A stretch of DNA of 6,086 nucleotides from Alphaproteobacteria bacterium (GTDB lineage Bacteria; Pseudomonadota; Alphaproteobacteria; Rhizobiales; Rhizobiaceae), in the NCBI GenBank assembly GCA_017308345.1, contig JAFKFE010000391.1:1-6086 (forward strand), written 5' to 3'. This document shows, in pieces, positions 5,951-6,086 of this stretch; positions within the stretch are counted from its first letter, which is position 1, and each line of letters opens with the position of its first letter. The notes beneath the pieces are model-generated. The model was given only the letters and a program-made list of their open reading frames with translations. It did not search any database and was not told the origin of the DNA. Both the position numbers and the translations under genes were made by a program.

Positions 5951-6076
5951 ATGACTACGAATTCCCTGCGTCTTGCCCTGGCCCTGGCTGGCCTGACGAT
6001 CGCCCTGAACGTGTCGGCGCACGACCCCAAAGAGCACGAAAAAGAAGCGGCCGCGGCCAAGGCCAAGACGCAATGA
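5951..6076 (+). CDS. Short secreted or periplasmic peptide (41 residues), unknown function
   Basis: A 41-residue reading frame starting at ATG 5951 with a good ribosome binding site (GGAG at 5940-5943, 7 bases upstream). The N-terminus is a textbook Sec signal peptide: MTTNSLR (polar, one Arg), a hydrophobic core LALALAGLTIALNV, and VSA just before His24 as a signal peptidase I site. The predicted mature part is only 18 residues, HDPKEHEKEAAAAKAKTQ, highly charged and rich in His, Lys, Glu and Ala. The AHDPKEH-like beginning recalls small periplasmic proteins of gammaproteobacteria, in which a longer tail may follow. I am not certain of that, and the TGA here could reflect truncation or a frameshift. 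The gene stands directly beyond the point where addA is broken, on the opposite strand. It may therefore belong to different flanking DNA than the rest of the window. Confidence 0.55.
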   Translation: MTTNSLRLALALAGLTIALNVSAHDPKEHEKEAAAAKAKTQ

Positions 6077-6086
6077 CGGCGGCGGC

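Noticed and set aside
5742..5954. 70-codon plus-strand frame ending at the start of the 41-residue gene with an ATGA overlap
   Set aside because: Most of it is antisense to the AddA remnant and the rest crosses the junction; the overlap looks accidental.
1..6086. CRISPR array, tRNA, rRNA or insertion sequence
   Set aside because: No regularly spaced repeats, no cloverleaf or rRNA-like sequence, and no transposase frame were seen on either strand.

Overview
The window is GC-rich and carries an alphaproteobacterial, probably rhizobial-type, gene set. The best taxonomic hint is the minus-strand pair addA (C-terminal end) then trxA, an order I know from Rhizobiales chromosomes. This assignment is inferred from gene order and protein wording; no search was run.

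Layout. Positions 2-733 (+) hold the C-terminal 243 residues of a TRAP transporter large permease (DctM type) that enters from the left. A 194-base gap follows, with a good candidate sigma70-type promoter overlapped by a perfect 7-bp dyad. Next is a two-gene operon: a soluble DUF218/YdcF-like protein (928-1491, +) whose stop overlaps, as ATGA, the start of a 1038-residue multidomain enzyme (1488-4604, +). That enzyme reads as a fatty-acyl-AMP-ligase-like adenylation domain, a carrier protein domain, a thioesterase-like alpha/beta-hydrolase domain with a cysteine nucleophile (GNCQG), an Ig-like domain, and a basic C-terminal tail. Convergent to it on the minus strand lie a small cupin (4649-4930), a textbook Rho-independent terminator, thioredoxin TrxA (5112-5435), and the last 106 codons of addA (5510-5830).

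The most interesting system is the DUF218 plus FAAL-ACP-TE-Ig pair. It looks like a self-contained machine that activates an acyl (or related carboxylic) acid as the adenylate, loads it on its own carrier domain, and hands it on through a Cys-based acyltransferase or thioesterase. The acceptor and product are unknown. The Ig-like domain suggests a glycan or envelope connection, but that is inference.

The right end is odd. AddA homology stops abruptly near 5830, the frame closes at a stop at 5936-5938, and a short plus-strand gene for a 41-residue secreted peptide (5951-6076) begins where the interior of addA should be. This is either a real rearrangement that destroyed addA or a chimeric join near a contig end; sequence alone cannot decide between them.
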